The notes below the pieces were generated by a model. It did not search any database. It was not told the origin of the DNA and worked only from the letters and a program-made list of their open reading frames with translations. A stretch of 64,000 bases of DNA, taken from an uncultured Bacteroidales bacterium (GTDB taxonomy: Bacteria > Bacteroidota > Bacteroidia > Bacteroidales > UBA932). Location: positions 23,215-87,214 of the forward strand of contig CAMKAJ010000007.1 of NCBI GenBank assembly GCA_946410455.1. Direction: 5' to 3'. Below are positions 27,401 to 35,532 of the stretch, piece after piece. Both the position numbers and the translations under genes were made by a program. Within the stretch, counting starts at the first letter, position 1, and every line of letters starts with the position of its first letter.

Positions 27401-27499
27401 GGCAGTGTCCTTCACCTGGCCGCTGAGAGTGGTCTGCTGAGCATTCAGGAGGCCGCTTGCGGCCAGAAAGCAAATCAGTAGAACTGTGAATCTTTTCAT
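24419..27499 (-). CDS. SusC/RagA family TonB-dependent transporter
   Basis: A 1026-residue outer-membrane importer. Signal peptide to about residue 20, a carboxypeptidase-regulatory-like domain (GQVKDTAGKPVPGAAIILTG), a TonB box region (EETVVIGYSTVKKKDL), the plug with the SusC signature (GSEATIRVRGITSM, YILIDGVPG, NPEDIENLTVLKDAASA), and a 22-strand barrel ending with a terminal Phe (FSISVKF). It works with the SusD encoded downstream and takes up an oligomeric ligand with TonB energy. Gap to the SGNH gene upstream is 4 nt. Confidence 0.96.
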   Translation of the reverse strand: MKRFTVLLICFLAASGLLNAQQTTLSGQVKDTAGKPVPGAAIILTGTSEAAIADIDGHFSLTLRTKPQQGATLTVSCLGYADEVVSIGSGTVFEIVLRDDSQMLEETVVIGYSTVKKKDLTGALSTVGGEDIAQRKTQTISQALQGAVPGVTVTRSNSSPGSEATIRVRGITSMTDGSTDPYILIDGVPGSLSDVNPEDIENLTVLKDAASASIYGSQAAAGVILITTKRASKGKSGISYSYSLGIDTPTRMPRYMDAVSYMEAVNELKYNDLPASGWYQAYDQALVENYWQLNATNPDDYPNTDWMGLVMNSHALRHSHNLKFTASADKLRSSVSLGMDNVQGLYKVNNSWKRYTARLNNDLGVYPWLTVSTDISLVYIDKVSPHSSPALKMRYMPAIYPAVWTNGNYAPGKDGSNIYAALMSGGDVDTDTFKATGKFQLEAKPVKELAFTVLYSPMLYFSESSDFCRQTPYYYKDELTSGKFIAEALTTTMEESRGWRYAGTLQAYANYQQTFAGKHNLSAMAGYENYYTGSKTIVAGNSDFPNALIEDLKAGNPSTATATSENVYELARNSFFGRVMYNYASRYYIQGNIRCDGTSRFAPDYRWGTFMSASAGWQFSEEEFMKPLKKIIDNGKLRASYGKLGNERIGGYYPYQSMLSVSHPVGYAGDTATSITGYAQGGAIVPDLTWESTSTIDIGLDLSMLGSRLNFTGDWYYKKTCGMLIEVPVAPVIGLSNPYDNLGEMHTRGWEITLGWRDTVGDFTYKLNFNLSDDVSIMGDISGKEVISGGKIIKEGYEYQSWYGYRSNGLFQTQEEVDSSPVLGTQYPGDVRYVNIADAMGATEQITAEQDRVVLCPSLPHLNYGATVDLFWKGFDFNLTLQGVGKRNGYLNDYMVQPLRGQVYNFPTYLAGGASWSYKNTVKQNENAVYPRYSWVSGGSTSTMGNYAYSDYWIINGAYLRVKNITLGYTFPSKWMQKAKVKDLRLAATLTDFFTFSHYPVGWDPEVGATSYPITKSAVFSISVKF

Positions 27500-27503
27500 A
27501 ATG

Positions 27504-28601
27504 TTATCTGATTCCGTATTTGCGAAGTATCCGTTTTAGAGGTTTTCTGATGGAGCCGGCCCAAAGCGTGTATCCGTGGTCGCCGGGATGGATTCCGTCC
27601 ACGGACGTGTCGTGGGCCTTTGAAGTGGCATTGGGAGTGATGTAGTAAACGTCTTTGTACTTTTTCACGGCTATCGCCATAAGGGAGTCAGCCATGTGCA
27701 TCTTCTTGTCCTCGGCGGCATCTTTCACCGCGTTGAAGTGCCTCTGTTCCCTCCAGATTGTACTCTGGAAAACAAGGGGCACTCCCGGGTGTGCGGCCTG
27801 GAGTTTCTCAATGAACGGGAATAGCCGTTTTTCCATTGTCCGTGCGCTTGGATTTGAGAATGCGTCGAAAACAAAGGCATCCACCTCCGGTGCGGCGCAA
27901 AGGATGTCGCAGAAGCTGTCCTGGAGCAGGCAATTGCCGCTTACTCCCAGGCTCAGCATCTGGAGACCGGTGCTGCGGCTCAGCTGTGCCGGATAGCTCA
28001 TCCCCGCCCTGGAGGTGCTGGAGCCGTGTGTGAAACTGGATCCGAAAACGGCTATCCCGTAGCGGAAAGGGTTCTCCAGCGGCTCGATGGAGGCGCTCTC
28101 CTCAATGCCGATCTTCACGCTTTCCAGTTCGCTGTAAAGAGGAAGATATAGAAGGCAGTCGTAGCTTCGGCCTTCCTGCATTCCGCTTATCAGCAGGAGA
28201 TCTTCTCCCAGTCTGTCGTCCGGATTCACGGCCGATGCCGCATAGAACCATTTTCCTTTCTCGCGGATATACAGGTCATATCCGCGGGTGCTTATTCCGT
28301 TACCGTTGGTGGGAAAACCCGGCTCGCGGTAAACGGTGGTGACGGTTATGGCGGTGGAATTGGTCCGGAAAGCGCAGGCTATCCCCGACGACATCCTCAC
28401 AAGTGTGTTTTCCCTTCTTGTGAGTCCGCCGAAACGGGATGTGTCCACACGGTGATAGGGGTTTGGAGTGTCATTGAACAGTTTGCCCACTAACGTGAGT
28501 TCGCTTGCCTCTGTGTAACGGAATACCGGTGCCTGGCCGGAAGCTGTTCCTCTGGCCAGTACCAGTGCCACTACCAACAATAACACAAAAACCCTTTTCA
28601 T
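27504..28601 (-). CDS. SGNH/GDSL-type esterase
   Basis: A 365-residue exported SGNH hydrolase. Signal peptide to about residue 22, an N-terminal beta-rich domain of about 150 residues, then the hydrolase domain with GIAVFGSSFTHGSSTSRAG (block I Ser), LGVSGNCLL (block II Gly), FSNPS (block III Asn position) and DGIHPGDHGY (catalytic Asp/His). This is the layout of PF14606-type GDSL enzymes. It probably removes acyl (for example acetyl) groups from the locus substrate. Gaps to its neighbours are 4 and 2 nt. Confidence 0.88.
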   Translation of the reverse strand: MKRVFVLLLVVALVLARGTASGQAPVFRYTEASELTLVGKLFNDTPNPYHRVDTSRFGGLTRRENTLVRMSSGIACAFRTNSTAITVTTVYREPGFPTNGNGISTRGYDLYIREKGKWFYAASAVNPDDRLGEDLLLISGMQEGRSYDCLLYLPLYSELESVKIGIEESASIEPLENPFRYGIAVFGSSFTHGSSTSRAGMSYPAQLSRSTGLQMLSLGVSGNCLLQDSFCDILCAAPEVDAFVFDAFSNPSARTMEKRLFPFIEKLQAAHPGVPLVFQSTIWREQRHFNAVKDAAEDKKMHMADSLMAIAVKKYKDVYYITPNATSKAHDTSVDGIHPGDHGYTLWAGSIRKPLKRILRKYGIR

Positions 28602-28603
28602 GA

Positions 28604-29950
28604 TTATTCTGCCTTTTCGTATGTAAGGTCAAGAAATGATGTGCCGATACTGGTAGCGGTGCAGGCCAGGTAGTAAACCGTTCCAGGCACAGTTTCTTCC
28701 AGATTATATGTGTACACTTCTCCACTTGTGGCCCATGCGATTGATTCTCCGCCAGGCACGAATTCATTCGTGTCCGTGGTGTTGTCGGCTACTACAGATT
28801 TCGTTATACCGGCCTGGCGCTTGGAATTGGAGCCAAGGCATAGACATCCGCTAACCTTTATGAGTCTGAATCCTTCGATTGCGGGGAGACCCACATAGCG
28901 CCATCCGGCGAACAGGACAAGGCCGCCCTTGTCTTTTACCCACGCCACGCGAGCCTGAGAGGCGTTGCCGCAGTCGGTGAGGATGAACTTGTAGTCCTCC
29001 CCGTCCAGCTTGTACACGCATGTGGAGTCTCCGGGGGCATTCTTCCATTTGTCGGCGGTGGGCCAGCCTTCCTGAGGCTCTCCGGAGAAATCGAAATGCA
29101 GCGTCTTCTTCTCTGTTTCCTTTGCCTTGAAAGTGAGGCCTCCGATCTCGCCCAGATTCACAATCTGGTTTCTGGCAATGCTCAGCGTGCTTTCACCGAT
29201 CCTGGTCGCGGTCATCTGGGTGGGGGAGACCAGGGTTATGGTAATGCCGTTGTAGGTTCCGGGGAGTACCCATACATAATATGTGTCGCCGGTATTGAAG
29301 CTGTCGCCCTCCGGAATCAGGCGGATGACATCGGCCTTTGTGGCTCCGTCGGCAACGTCAATCGTGGGATTTCCGTCGTTCCAGGCTATCCCGGCCGCGC
29401 CGCTGAATACGAGGGGAGTGCCGTCATTAGACTTGATTTCGACGCGGCGGATAGTGTCGGCCCTTTCCTGGGTGAGAGTGAAGGAAAGAAGGGCTCCAAC
29501 GTTGCGGAAACTCACATTCTTGCCTTCAGAGCGCTTGCCCACAGCAAGGTTGATTCCCTTTGAGAAGCTGCCGGAAGATACTTTCTGCTCGGTGTAACCG
29601 GCCGATATGGCTATGCCCGACGCCGGGTTGAAGCTTGCATCGGCATCATAGGGATACAAAGCATACAGGTTCTCGTCCACTGAGACTCCGGGGCCTTTGA
29701 ATACCGCGCCTGAGCCTCCTTCAGGAGCGGCGAACTTGGAGTTCTTATATGTGCCTTCTTCCAGGGAGAAGACGCTGATTTCGTCATTTGCATCCCACAG
29801 AACCTTGTTGGATTCCAGATGGGTCTTCGTAATACTGGCTTCGAAACCGGCATAGAGCTCTGTTCCGGGTTCGGCTACGGGAGTGTTCTTGTTGCAGGCC
29901 GCAAGAGCAAGGAGTGCGGCTGCCGCTGCGAATATCTTTTTCATATCCAT
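28604..29950 (-). CDS. Fimbrillin-like lipoprotein, paralogue of 17159-18556
   Basis: A 448-residue lipoprotein with lipobox ALAAC. The N-terminal half has the Mfa/fimbrillin-like pattern (TKTHLESNKVLWDANDEISV, LYALYPYDADASF). The C-terminal 160 residues match the tail of the lipoprotein at 17159-18556 (FDFSGEPQEGWPTADKW, FILTDCGNASQARVAWVK, WRYVGLPAIEGFRLIKVSG). The ATG shares its A with the preceding TAA stop (TAATG); a second ATG two codons later is an alternative. It is probably a surface glycan- or ligand-binding protein of the locus. Confidence 0.82.
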   Translation of the reverse strand: MDMKKIFAAAAALLALAACNKNTPVAEPGTELYAGFEASITKTHLESNKVLWDANDEISVFSLEEGTYKNSKFAAPEGGSGAVFKGPGVSVDENLYALYPYDADASFNPASGIAISAGYTEQKVSSGSFSKGINLAVGKRSEGKNVSFRNVGALLSFTLTQERADTIRRVEIKSNDGTPLVFSGAAGIAWNDGNPTIDVADGATKADVIRLIPEGDSFNTGDTYYVWVLPGTYNGITITLVSPTQMTATRIGESTLSIARNQIVNLGEIGGLTFKAKETEKKTLHFDFSGEPQEGWPTADKWKNAPGDSTCVYKLDGEDYKFILTDCGNASQARVAWVKDKGGLVLFAGWRYVGLPAIEGFRLIKVSGCLCLGSNSKRQAGITKSVVADNTTDTNEFVPGGESIAWATSGEVYTYNLEETVPGTVYYLACTATSIGTSFLDLTYEKAE

Positions 29951-31611
29951 TACCAGTTATAGTTGCCTCCGTTGGAGAAATCTTCGTTGTCGTTCTGAGT
30001 GTCGCTGCCCTTTTCGTGGATGGCGGTGAGTTCCACTACCACGTCGTCGATGAAGAAGCGGTAGTCCAGCAGGTTGTTCACTTTTTCGCCGCGCCCGAGA
30101 GCAGCCTTCTCCTCATCCGTGAGCGCCGGTGCGAAGACGGTGATCACCGACTCCTGGGTGAGATTGTGGAATTCGGTTGAGTATTGTGCGAACACGCCGT
30201 CCCTGAGGCCTTCCATCACATAGCTTTCTTCACCGGCGGCGATGGTTGCGCGTGCGACGCTTTCGTAACCGCGGAAATCTTTCATATTGCAGGCCTTTAG
30301 AGTAATCCTGGCGTCGGTGTCGGCAACGCCCATCTGCTTCAGGCATTCACCGATTTTGATGGTGAATGTGCCTGCACATATCCTTGTCCACAATGATTCG
30401 TCATAGTATCCGACCTGCAGGTATCCGGGCCTCTCGTAGCAGCCCTTTACCGATGCAAAAGCAGAGAGCTCGTCCGGAAGGACATACTGGTCGTTGAAAC
30501 TGGTCATGTTGGATGCATAGCTGTTCGTGGCTATCCTGAGCCATCCCAGAGGATATCTCATATCGGCCGCATAGCTGTCCACAAGGTCGTTGAAGGAAGT
30601 GGAGAACGCGATAGTGTTGCCGTCCATTGCGGGAACGTTCCCGGTCTCTCCCTTCGCGGGGCAAACACAGATGGTGTTGGAGATGGCGATATATTCCTTG
30701 GAAGGCTTGGCGTTAGCGGTGATTTTGAAATAGAGAGTGCCGCCGGCAGGAATGGCCTGGGATGAAGGAATGGTGAAATAGATTATGTTCCAGACGGCAT
30801 CCGAGCCGGGTGTGATGGCATTTTCAATGTCTATCCTGTTCCAGTTCTCGCCGTCGGCGCCCCAGTAGTACGACCATCCTGCCTTAGTAAAGGACGCGGC
30901 GCGCGCGCCAAGCATAAGGCGGAGCTCGCCGCTCAGGGCATCCTTCACGGGGGCGCTGATGATCACGGATTCGCCCTGGGCAAAGCCGTCCATTCGGATG
31001 CTGCGGTGAATGCTCCGGTCGGCATCGTCACCTGCCGATGGCTGGGTATGCGAAGGACATACGAATTCCAGGCTGCCTTCTGCATCGCTGCGGGAAAGGA
31101 CCATTCCTCCGTTGAAGAAACATTCATTCCCGCCGATCACAGCGTTTGTGAGTTTGCGGCTTTCGGGGGAGTCGATTTCAAATGTTTCGATTATGGGGAA
31201 GCCATAGCCTTCCACTACCGTCATTTCTCCGGCTTCCTGGAGAACGGTTATGGTTTTCCCGAGATCGGCGGACGAAGGGACGTTGATCTTGATGAGAGCC
31301 GTCCTGGCTTCCGTCTTCTTGTTCGCGCTCACGGAAAGGGCTATGTCTTTGCTCCCTTGTCCGGAGGCGGCGCTCACTGCAATCCAGGCGACGGCTTTTC
31401 CGTCGGGGTCGGATACGGTGATGTCCCAGTAACAGTTGGAAGTGATTGTGAAGGTTTCTTCTGATCCTTGTGAGGGAGCATTGATCTGCTCCTTGTTCAC
31501 ATTGAGTTCGGGCTTTTCGTCATCGCCCTTGCCGGTGGGGTTCTCTTTGGGCCCGCATGCAAGCAGCAGGGCCAGCAGGGGGACAGTGAATAACAGGAAT
31601 CTTTTGCTCAT
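29950..31611 (-). CDS. BACON-domain lipoprotein, first gene of the Sus-like operon
   Basis: A 553-residue lipoprotein with lipobox LLLAC. Residues about 35-130 form a BACON domain (NAPSQGSEETFTITSNCYWD, ending TVLQEAGE), an Ig-like module seen in surface proteins of Bacteroidales polysaccharide loci. The rest is beta-rich with two jelly-roll-like parts (YYWGADGENWNRIDI; FTIKIGECLKQMGV). The C-terminus ends NEDFSNGGNYNW. It heads the minus-strand operon that extends to 16358 and should act in ligand capture at the cell surface. Confidence 0.8.
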   Translation of the reverse strand: MSKRFLLFTVPLLALLLACGPKENPTGKGDDEKPELNVNKEQINAPSQGSEETFTITSNCYWDITVSDPDGKAVAWIAVSAASGQGSKDIALSVSANKKTEARTALIKINVPSSADLGKTITVLQEAGEMTVVEGYGFPIIETFEIDSPESRKLTNAVIGGNECFFNGGMVLSRSDAEGSLEFVCPSHTQPSAGDDADRSIHRSIRMDGFAQGESVIISAPVKDALSGELRLMLGARAASFTKAGWSYYWGADGENWNRIDIENAITPGSDAVWNIIYFTIPSSQAIPAGGTLYFKITANAKPSKEYIAISNTICVCPAKGETGNVPAMDGNTIAFSTSFNDLVDSYAADMRYPLGWLRIATNSYASNMTSFNDQYVLPDELSAFASVKGCYERPGYLQVGYYDESLWTRICAGTFTIKIGECLKQMGVADTDARITLKACNMKDFRGYESVARATIAAGEESYVMEGLRDGVFAQYSTEFHNLTQESVITVFAPALTDEEKAALGRGEKVNNLLDYRFFIDDVVVELTAIHEKGSDTQNDNEDFSNGGNYNW

Positions 31612-31658
31612 AATTATGTGGTTTTGCAGTTTTGTTCCGCTTCGATTCGATTCACTTG

Positions 31659-31691
31659 CAAATATATACTAAAAATCAGCAGATTTTTCAA
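31659..31691 (-). promoter_or_regulatory. Promoter of the Sus-like operon
   Basis: On the minus strand a -7 box TATATTTG (31666-31659) lies about 22 nt downstream of a TTG (31691-31689) and 47 nt before the first ATG of the operon. The 200-nt divergent gap to the DUF6377 gene is A+T rich and is the natural regulatory region. Confidence 0.55.
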
Positions 31692-31811
31692 GCCTTTTGA
31701 TAAAACAAGGTTTTTAAGACGGGTTGTTTTTAACTATTATATTATAAATTAAGTATTTACCTTTTAATGCATCTGCTTTAAAAACAAGATTATTTTAACT
31801 ATATTTACGGC

Positions 31812-33323
31812 ATGAAAACAAGGATTTTTCACTTATCTGCGGCATTGTTGCTGGTTCTTTCATGTTCGGTGGAGAACCGTTCCTACCTTCAGGACCTGGA
31901 CAGAGCCATAGAGCAGAAGGAAGAGTTTGACCTTTCGCATGAGAGGTTGCAGGACTGGTATCGGCTGCAATTCAGAGTTGCGTCAACGGATAGCGCCAGA
32001 TGGGAAGCGGCTTATTCTCTGGAGAAGATTTTCTTCTATCACGACGTGGATTCCTGCTATCATTATACCCAGGAGATGCTTCGCCTTCAGGGACGCGACC
32101 TAAGGCGGTGCGGAACCAGCGCGGCATGTTATGCCAACATCCTTTATAAGATGGATTCCCTTGGCCGGGCTTTGACCGTTCTTGAAACTGTCGATACCTC
32201 CGGACTCGGGACCGGTGGTTTTCATACTTATGGTTATGCCGGATATCATATTTACAGGAAGCTCCTCCACGACAATCCGGTTTACGAGCAGCGGTGCCGA
32301 AGTACGATAAACAGCTGGTGGAGGAGGGACAGCACGAATGTCGAGTGTGTCTATTATCACAACGAGCAGCTGCGAAGGGACGGGCAGAGCGTTGACGGCA
32401 TCGGCAGGCTTGATGCGTGCGTTCTCACAAGCCCGAACGACACGGCAAAGGCTTATTATTTCAAGGCAATGGAGTATCTCAATGCCGGCGATGACGTGAA
32501 GGCCATGGAATGTTTTGCCACATCTGCCACCTACGACCTGCAGGTGTCGGCGAAGGCCTACAATGCCCTATATGAGCTGGCCAGGATCCTTTTCAGGCGC
32601 GGAGATATCCGCAGGGCCGACCGCTACATGCGCATGACTCTTGAAGATGCGGCATCGTCCCATTATGCGCTGCGCTACAACGACATCATCCTTTCGGAGT
32701 ACGAGATAATGAACGTCGTGCTCAAGCAGGAACAGCACAGAAAGTATGTGTTTATAGTTGGTACGGTGTCGGTTTCCGTAATTCTCCTTGTGGCGCTCGT
32801 GCTGCTGATTCTGCTGCTGCGTTACTCCGGCCGTCTTACCGTTTCGCAGCGAAAGCTCAGCGAGGTGTCCAGCATCAAGGACGGTTTCCTTGCCAATTAC
32901 ATGGAAAAGTGTGTGGACTATCTGAACAAAGTGGACGAATACCGTTCTTCACTCCGTCGTACTGCAAAGGAGGACGGTCCGGATGCGATAATGGTACAGC
33001 TTCGAAAGCCGTCCTTTGCATCTGGCGAATTCAACGGACTGCTTTCTTCGCTGGACTCCACCTTCATGGGGATTTTCCCGGATTTCGTGGACAACGTGAA
33101 CGCTCACATGGAACCCGGGTATAAACTTGAAATGCCGGCGAAAGAAAAACTCTCAACCGAGCTCAGGATCCTTGCCCTGATCAAGATGGGCATTTCCAAG
33201 CGTCAGAAGATTGCGAAAATCCTGAATATGTCGGTGACAACCGTATATTCCTACCACTGCAACCTGCAGAAGCACTCGGATATACCGGCACAGTATTTCG
33301 ACCGCGTCATAGCCTCTTTATAG
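31812..33323 (+). CDS. DUF6377-type membrane-anchored transcriptional regulator
   Basis: A 503-residue protein with a lipoprotein-like N-terminus (LLLVLSC), a long helical TPR-like sensor region (repeats such as YYFKAMEYLNAGDDVKAMECF), one transmembrane helix near residues 313-337, and a cytoplasmic C-terminus with a LuxR-type helix-turn-helix (ELRILALIKMGISKRQKIA, NMSVTTVYSYHCN). This is the DUF6377 architecture known beside SusC/D loci. It is divergent from the operon and probably senses the ligand or its breakdown products in the periplasm and switches the operon on. Confidence 0.85.
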   Translation: MKTRIFHLSAALLLVLSCSVENRSYLQDLDRAIEQKEEFDLSHERLQDWYRLQFRVASTDSARWEAAYSLEKIFFYHDVDSCYHYTQEMLRLQGRDLRRCGTSAACYANILYKMDSLGRALTVLETVDTSGLGTGGFHTYGYAGYHIYRKLLHDNPVYEQRCRSTINSWWRRDSTNVECVYYHNEQLRRDGQSVDGIGRLDACVLTSPNDTAKAYYFKAMEYLNAGDDVKAMECFATSATYDLQVSAKAYNALYELARILFRRGDIRRADRYMRMTLEDAASSHYALRYNDIILSEYEIMNVVLKQEQHRKYVFIVGTVSVSVILLVALVLLILLLRYSGRLTVSQRKLSEVSSIKDGFLANYMEKCVDYLNKVDEYRSSLRRTAKEDGPDAIMVQLRKPSFASGEFNGLLSSLDSTFMGIFPDFVDNVNAHMEPGYKLEMPAKEKLSTELRILALIKMGISKRQKIAKILNMSVTTVYSYHCNLQKHSDIPAQYFDRVIASL

Positions 33324-33348
33324 CCCCTGCATAGGTTACTGGAAAAAT

Positions 33349-33450
33349 GTGGTCAAATTGTGGCCAAATTTGGTGAATATAAAAAATCAGACCTTGTTAA
33401 GTGCTTAAAAATAAACAACTTACAAGATCTGATTTGTGCCTCGGGCGGGA
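33349..33450. repeat. Integration-site remnant 1: 11-bp-spaced repeats, hairpin, tRNA-Leu core
   Basis: GTGGTCAAA (33349-33357) and GTGGCCAAA (33360-33368) are direct repeats one helical turn apart. A long hairpin follows, with AAATCAGACCTTGT (33384-33397) facing ACAAGATCTGATTT (33422-33435). It abuts the 15-nt core GTGCCTCGGGCGGGA (33436-33450), identical to the 3' end of tRNA-Leu at 56613-56627. DNA after the core (about 33505-33570) resembles that after the core at 55213. Confidence 0.75.
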
Positions 33451-33573
33451 ACACTAACATCTTAGTGGAAATAATTGACTGTCAGTCAGATATAATTATC
33501 CCCTGTGTTTTTACTGAAACTATACTGAAACATTTCTGTCTGTCAGTGTCTTTCTATTGCGCTATTTTTCCGG

Positions 33574-34341
33574 TTATCGTATCTCCTTGAATTCCATAAT
33601 ATCCAACATTGAGAACAGAACTCCGTCTATCTCGGAATTCCAGGTCTGATGGAAATGACCGTAATACCAGTGGGACACAGGATGCCTAGCCAATTTGAGA
33701 TGATTGTAGATTTTGTCCATCGTCTCACGCTCCTTCGCGCAATCGGAAGGAATATATGGATCCAGCGTAGCCCATTCGGTTAAGCCGTCCTTGGAGATTA
33801 GCTCACAAAAGGACGGAGCCGTGTGTGTAATAACAGTGTCAATCTGAAGGTCTTTACTTATGTCGTTTAGTGCCTCTTCGTTATAGACAGGCATCTCATC
33901 AGCCCAATATGACGCAACGTCTGAGCGAAGATGTCTGGAGTCATATTTCTTGCGATAATCCCGGTCTATGCTAACGGCACCGCCGACGCATAGTATATTA
34001 TGTCCGCAAGCTTGGAGGACGCTATAATCTGGAATACAACGGAATCGTTCGTGGTGAATACGTTCTTCCTGGAAATACGCGGGGTTATCATGATTGCCAC
34101 GAACCATCACAACCCAATTGTTCGACTTACTCAACCTTGAGGAATTGCGATTGTACACATTATCATAGTAGCCCGGCTTATCGAACCCAAAACCGCAGTC
34201 CCCAGCGATAATAAGCACGGTATCAGTCATCTGGTACTGGACACATAACTTGTATATCACGGCGTTGAATTCGCCGTGAATATCTCCACAGACAACAACG
34301 TTCTTTGCGTTAGGAAATGAGTATATGTGAAATGAATTCAT
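33574..34341 (-). CDS. Metallophosphoesterase
   Basis: A 255-residue calcineurin-like phosphoesterase with the complete two-metal set: GDIHG (residues 19-23), GDCG (47-50), GNHD (82-85), THTAPS and GHFH near residue 232. It is cytoplasmic. Substrates in this superfamily range from nucleotides to proteins and cannot be told here. The gene overlaps the abiEii remnant by 4 nt, so it may have joined that operon. Its end lies close to integration remnant 1. Confidence 0.88.
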   Translation of the reverse strand: MNSFHIYSFPNAKNVVVCGDIHGEFNAVIYKLCVQYQMTDTVLIIAGDCGFGFDKPGYYDNVYNRNSSRLSKSNNWVVMVRGNHDNPAYFQEERIHHERFRCIPDYSVLQACGHNILCVGGAVSIDRDYRKKYDSRHLRSDVASYWADEMPVYNEEALNDISKDLQIDTVITHTAPSFCELISKDGLTEWATLDPYIPSDCAKERETMDKIYNHLKLARHPVSHWYYGHFHQTWNSEIDGVLFSMLDIMEFKEIR

Positions 34342-34749
34342 TTATTCAACGATAGCCAATAGGGGGACAGTTTCTCCGTGATATAATCAACGACCTCATT
34401 CAGAGGTAAAACTCCCTTAAATTTCATCTTTTTCAGAAAAGCGTTCCACTGAGTCTGTTTGATTGGATCATTCTTGAATTCGCCATTGAAAAGCGGATGA
34501 TTCTCAAAATATGTCGTCCCCCTATTGCTGAAAACAGCGGCAATTGCTTCAGAAAGTATTTCCTCATTTACCTTGACACTTTCTGATTTTGATGAAAGAA
34601 TGGAGTATACATCATAATAATCTTTCATCCGGCTGTTTGCCAGCGCTCGATCAATCATTGTCTGGAACTTTTCGTAGGCGAAGAGAAGTGCACTTCCTTT
34701 CAGGCAGAAGTTGCGCCCGAACAGACATCGCTACATTTTTCTTTTCCAT
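34338..34749 (-). pseudogene. abiEii: AbiEii-type toxin, internally deleted
   Basis: AbiEii is the nucleotidyltransferase toxin of the type IV AbiE phage-defence system, normally about 300 residues. Here the ATG at 34749 gives the normal N-terminus MEKKNVAMSVRAQLL, then the frame shifts into LKGSALLFAYEKFQTMIDR and the C-terminal part DYYDVYSILSSKSESV. The region between, including most of the nucleotidyltransferase active site, is deleted. The start follows the abiEi stop by one base (TAATATG), the usual abiE operon layout. The toxin should be dead. Confidence 0.8.
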
Positions 34750-34750
34750 A

Positions 34751-35329
34751 TTACAGCCCCATTTCAAGGTATTGCCTCATTGTTGACAGCACTCTCATTT
34801 GCTTTGCGTAATCCATAAGGCGGGATATGTTACGATCTTTGCGCTTGAGATAGTTCCTAAGAACTTCAACAGCCACTTCCGTCCCGATCTTGTTGCGAAA
34901 CTTTACGGCATCGCAGACGCTTTTCTCGATGCAGAAAATCTTAACCTTATGATTGGCAATGTCAGCTTCTTCAACGCCCATCGTGCAGTATTTTTCTTCC
35001 CAATAGCAGAGAACGATGCCTGAAATCTCAGGGACCACCACTTTCCTGTGTTTTTCAATGGCGACGTAGAATCCGTCAGGGATTTGAGTGGTAAGTCCAT
35101 AATGATCCCACGCAGAATACAGGCAAACGACACCACCGGGAACGATTCTTTCAACATCGACCATCGTGGTCGCCAGTTCTTCAGGGAGCATGTACACACC
35201 ATTCTTGATCCTGATGACATTGCCGGACTTGATACCCTTGTTGATCCCATAGTAAGCCCTGGGCTCACGTAGTTCATGCGTCCGTATCGTTCCTCCACTT
35301 GCAGAGATGTCTTGATAAAACTTGGCCAT
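34751..35329 (-). CDS. AbiEi-type antitoxin (type IV TA regulator)
   Basis: A 192-residue protein with an N-terminal winged helix (GGTIRTHELREPRAYYGINK, then SGNVIRIKNGVYML) and a C-terminal AbiEi domain (SVCDAVKFRNKIGTEVAVEV, then ISRLMDYAKQM). AbiEi antitoxins repress their own operon and counter the AbiEii toxin. Here the partner is truncated, so this gene may survive only as a repressor. The promoter box is at 35347-35354. Confidence 0.88.
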   Translation of the reverse strand: MAKFYQDISASGGTIRTHELREPRAYYGINKGIKSGNVIRIKNGVYMLPEELATTMVDVERIVPGGVVCLYSAWDHYGLTTQIPDGFYVAIEKHRKVVVPEISGIVLCYWEEKYCTMGVEEADIANHKVKIFCIEKSVCDAVKFRNKIGTEVAVEVLRNYLKRKDRNISRLMDYAKQMRVLSTMRQYLEMGL

Positions 35330-35346
35330 ATGCGTAAAATTCGCGA

Positions 35347-35354
35347 CAAATATA
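35347..35354 (-). promoter_or_regulatory. -7 box (TATATTTG) of the abiE operon
   Basis: TATATTTG on the minus strand, 18 nt before the abiEi start. AbiEi proteins usually bind inverted repeats near their promoter, but none is obvious here. Confidence 0.5.
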
Positions 35355-35485
35355 CGGCTAATTTTTGAAATGGCCGTAGTTTTCTGATTATTTTTTAATG
35401 AATCAAGGATGAAAATGACCTTCGGATACGAAGATACTCACTCGGAAAAGGTGACCAAGATCTAGAGGGTCTGAAGAATAATGAT

Positions 35486-35493
35486 TACCTTTG
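35486..35493 (+). promoter_or_regulatory. -7 box (TACCTTTG) of the flavin reductase gene
   Basis: TACCTTTG fits TAnnTTTG and lies 39 nt before the ATG at 35533. Confidence 0.45.
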
Positions 35494-35532
35494 AGAGTTA
35501 GATAAATCGGAATATGCAAGTATCAGTAAGAT

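Noticed and set aside
33360..33590. Short frame with LVKCLKINNLQDL and a CASG-like string
   Set aside because: It translates the hairpin and tRNA core of an integration remnant; the similar frame at 38824-39018 is explained the same way. The CASG there is the tRNA end, not the small-protein motif.
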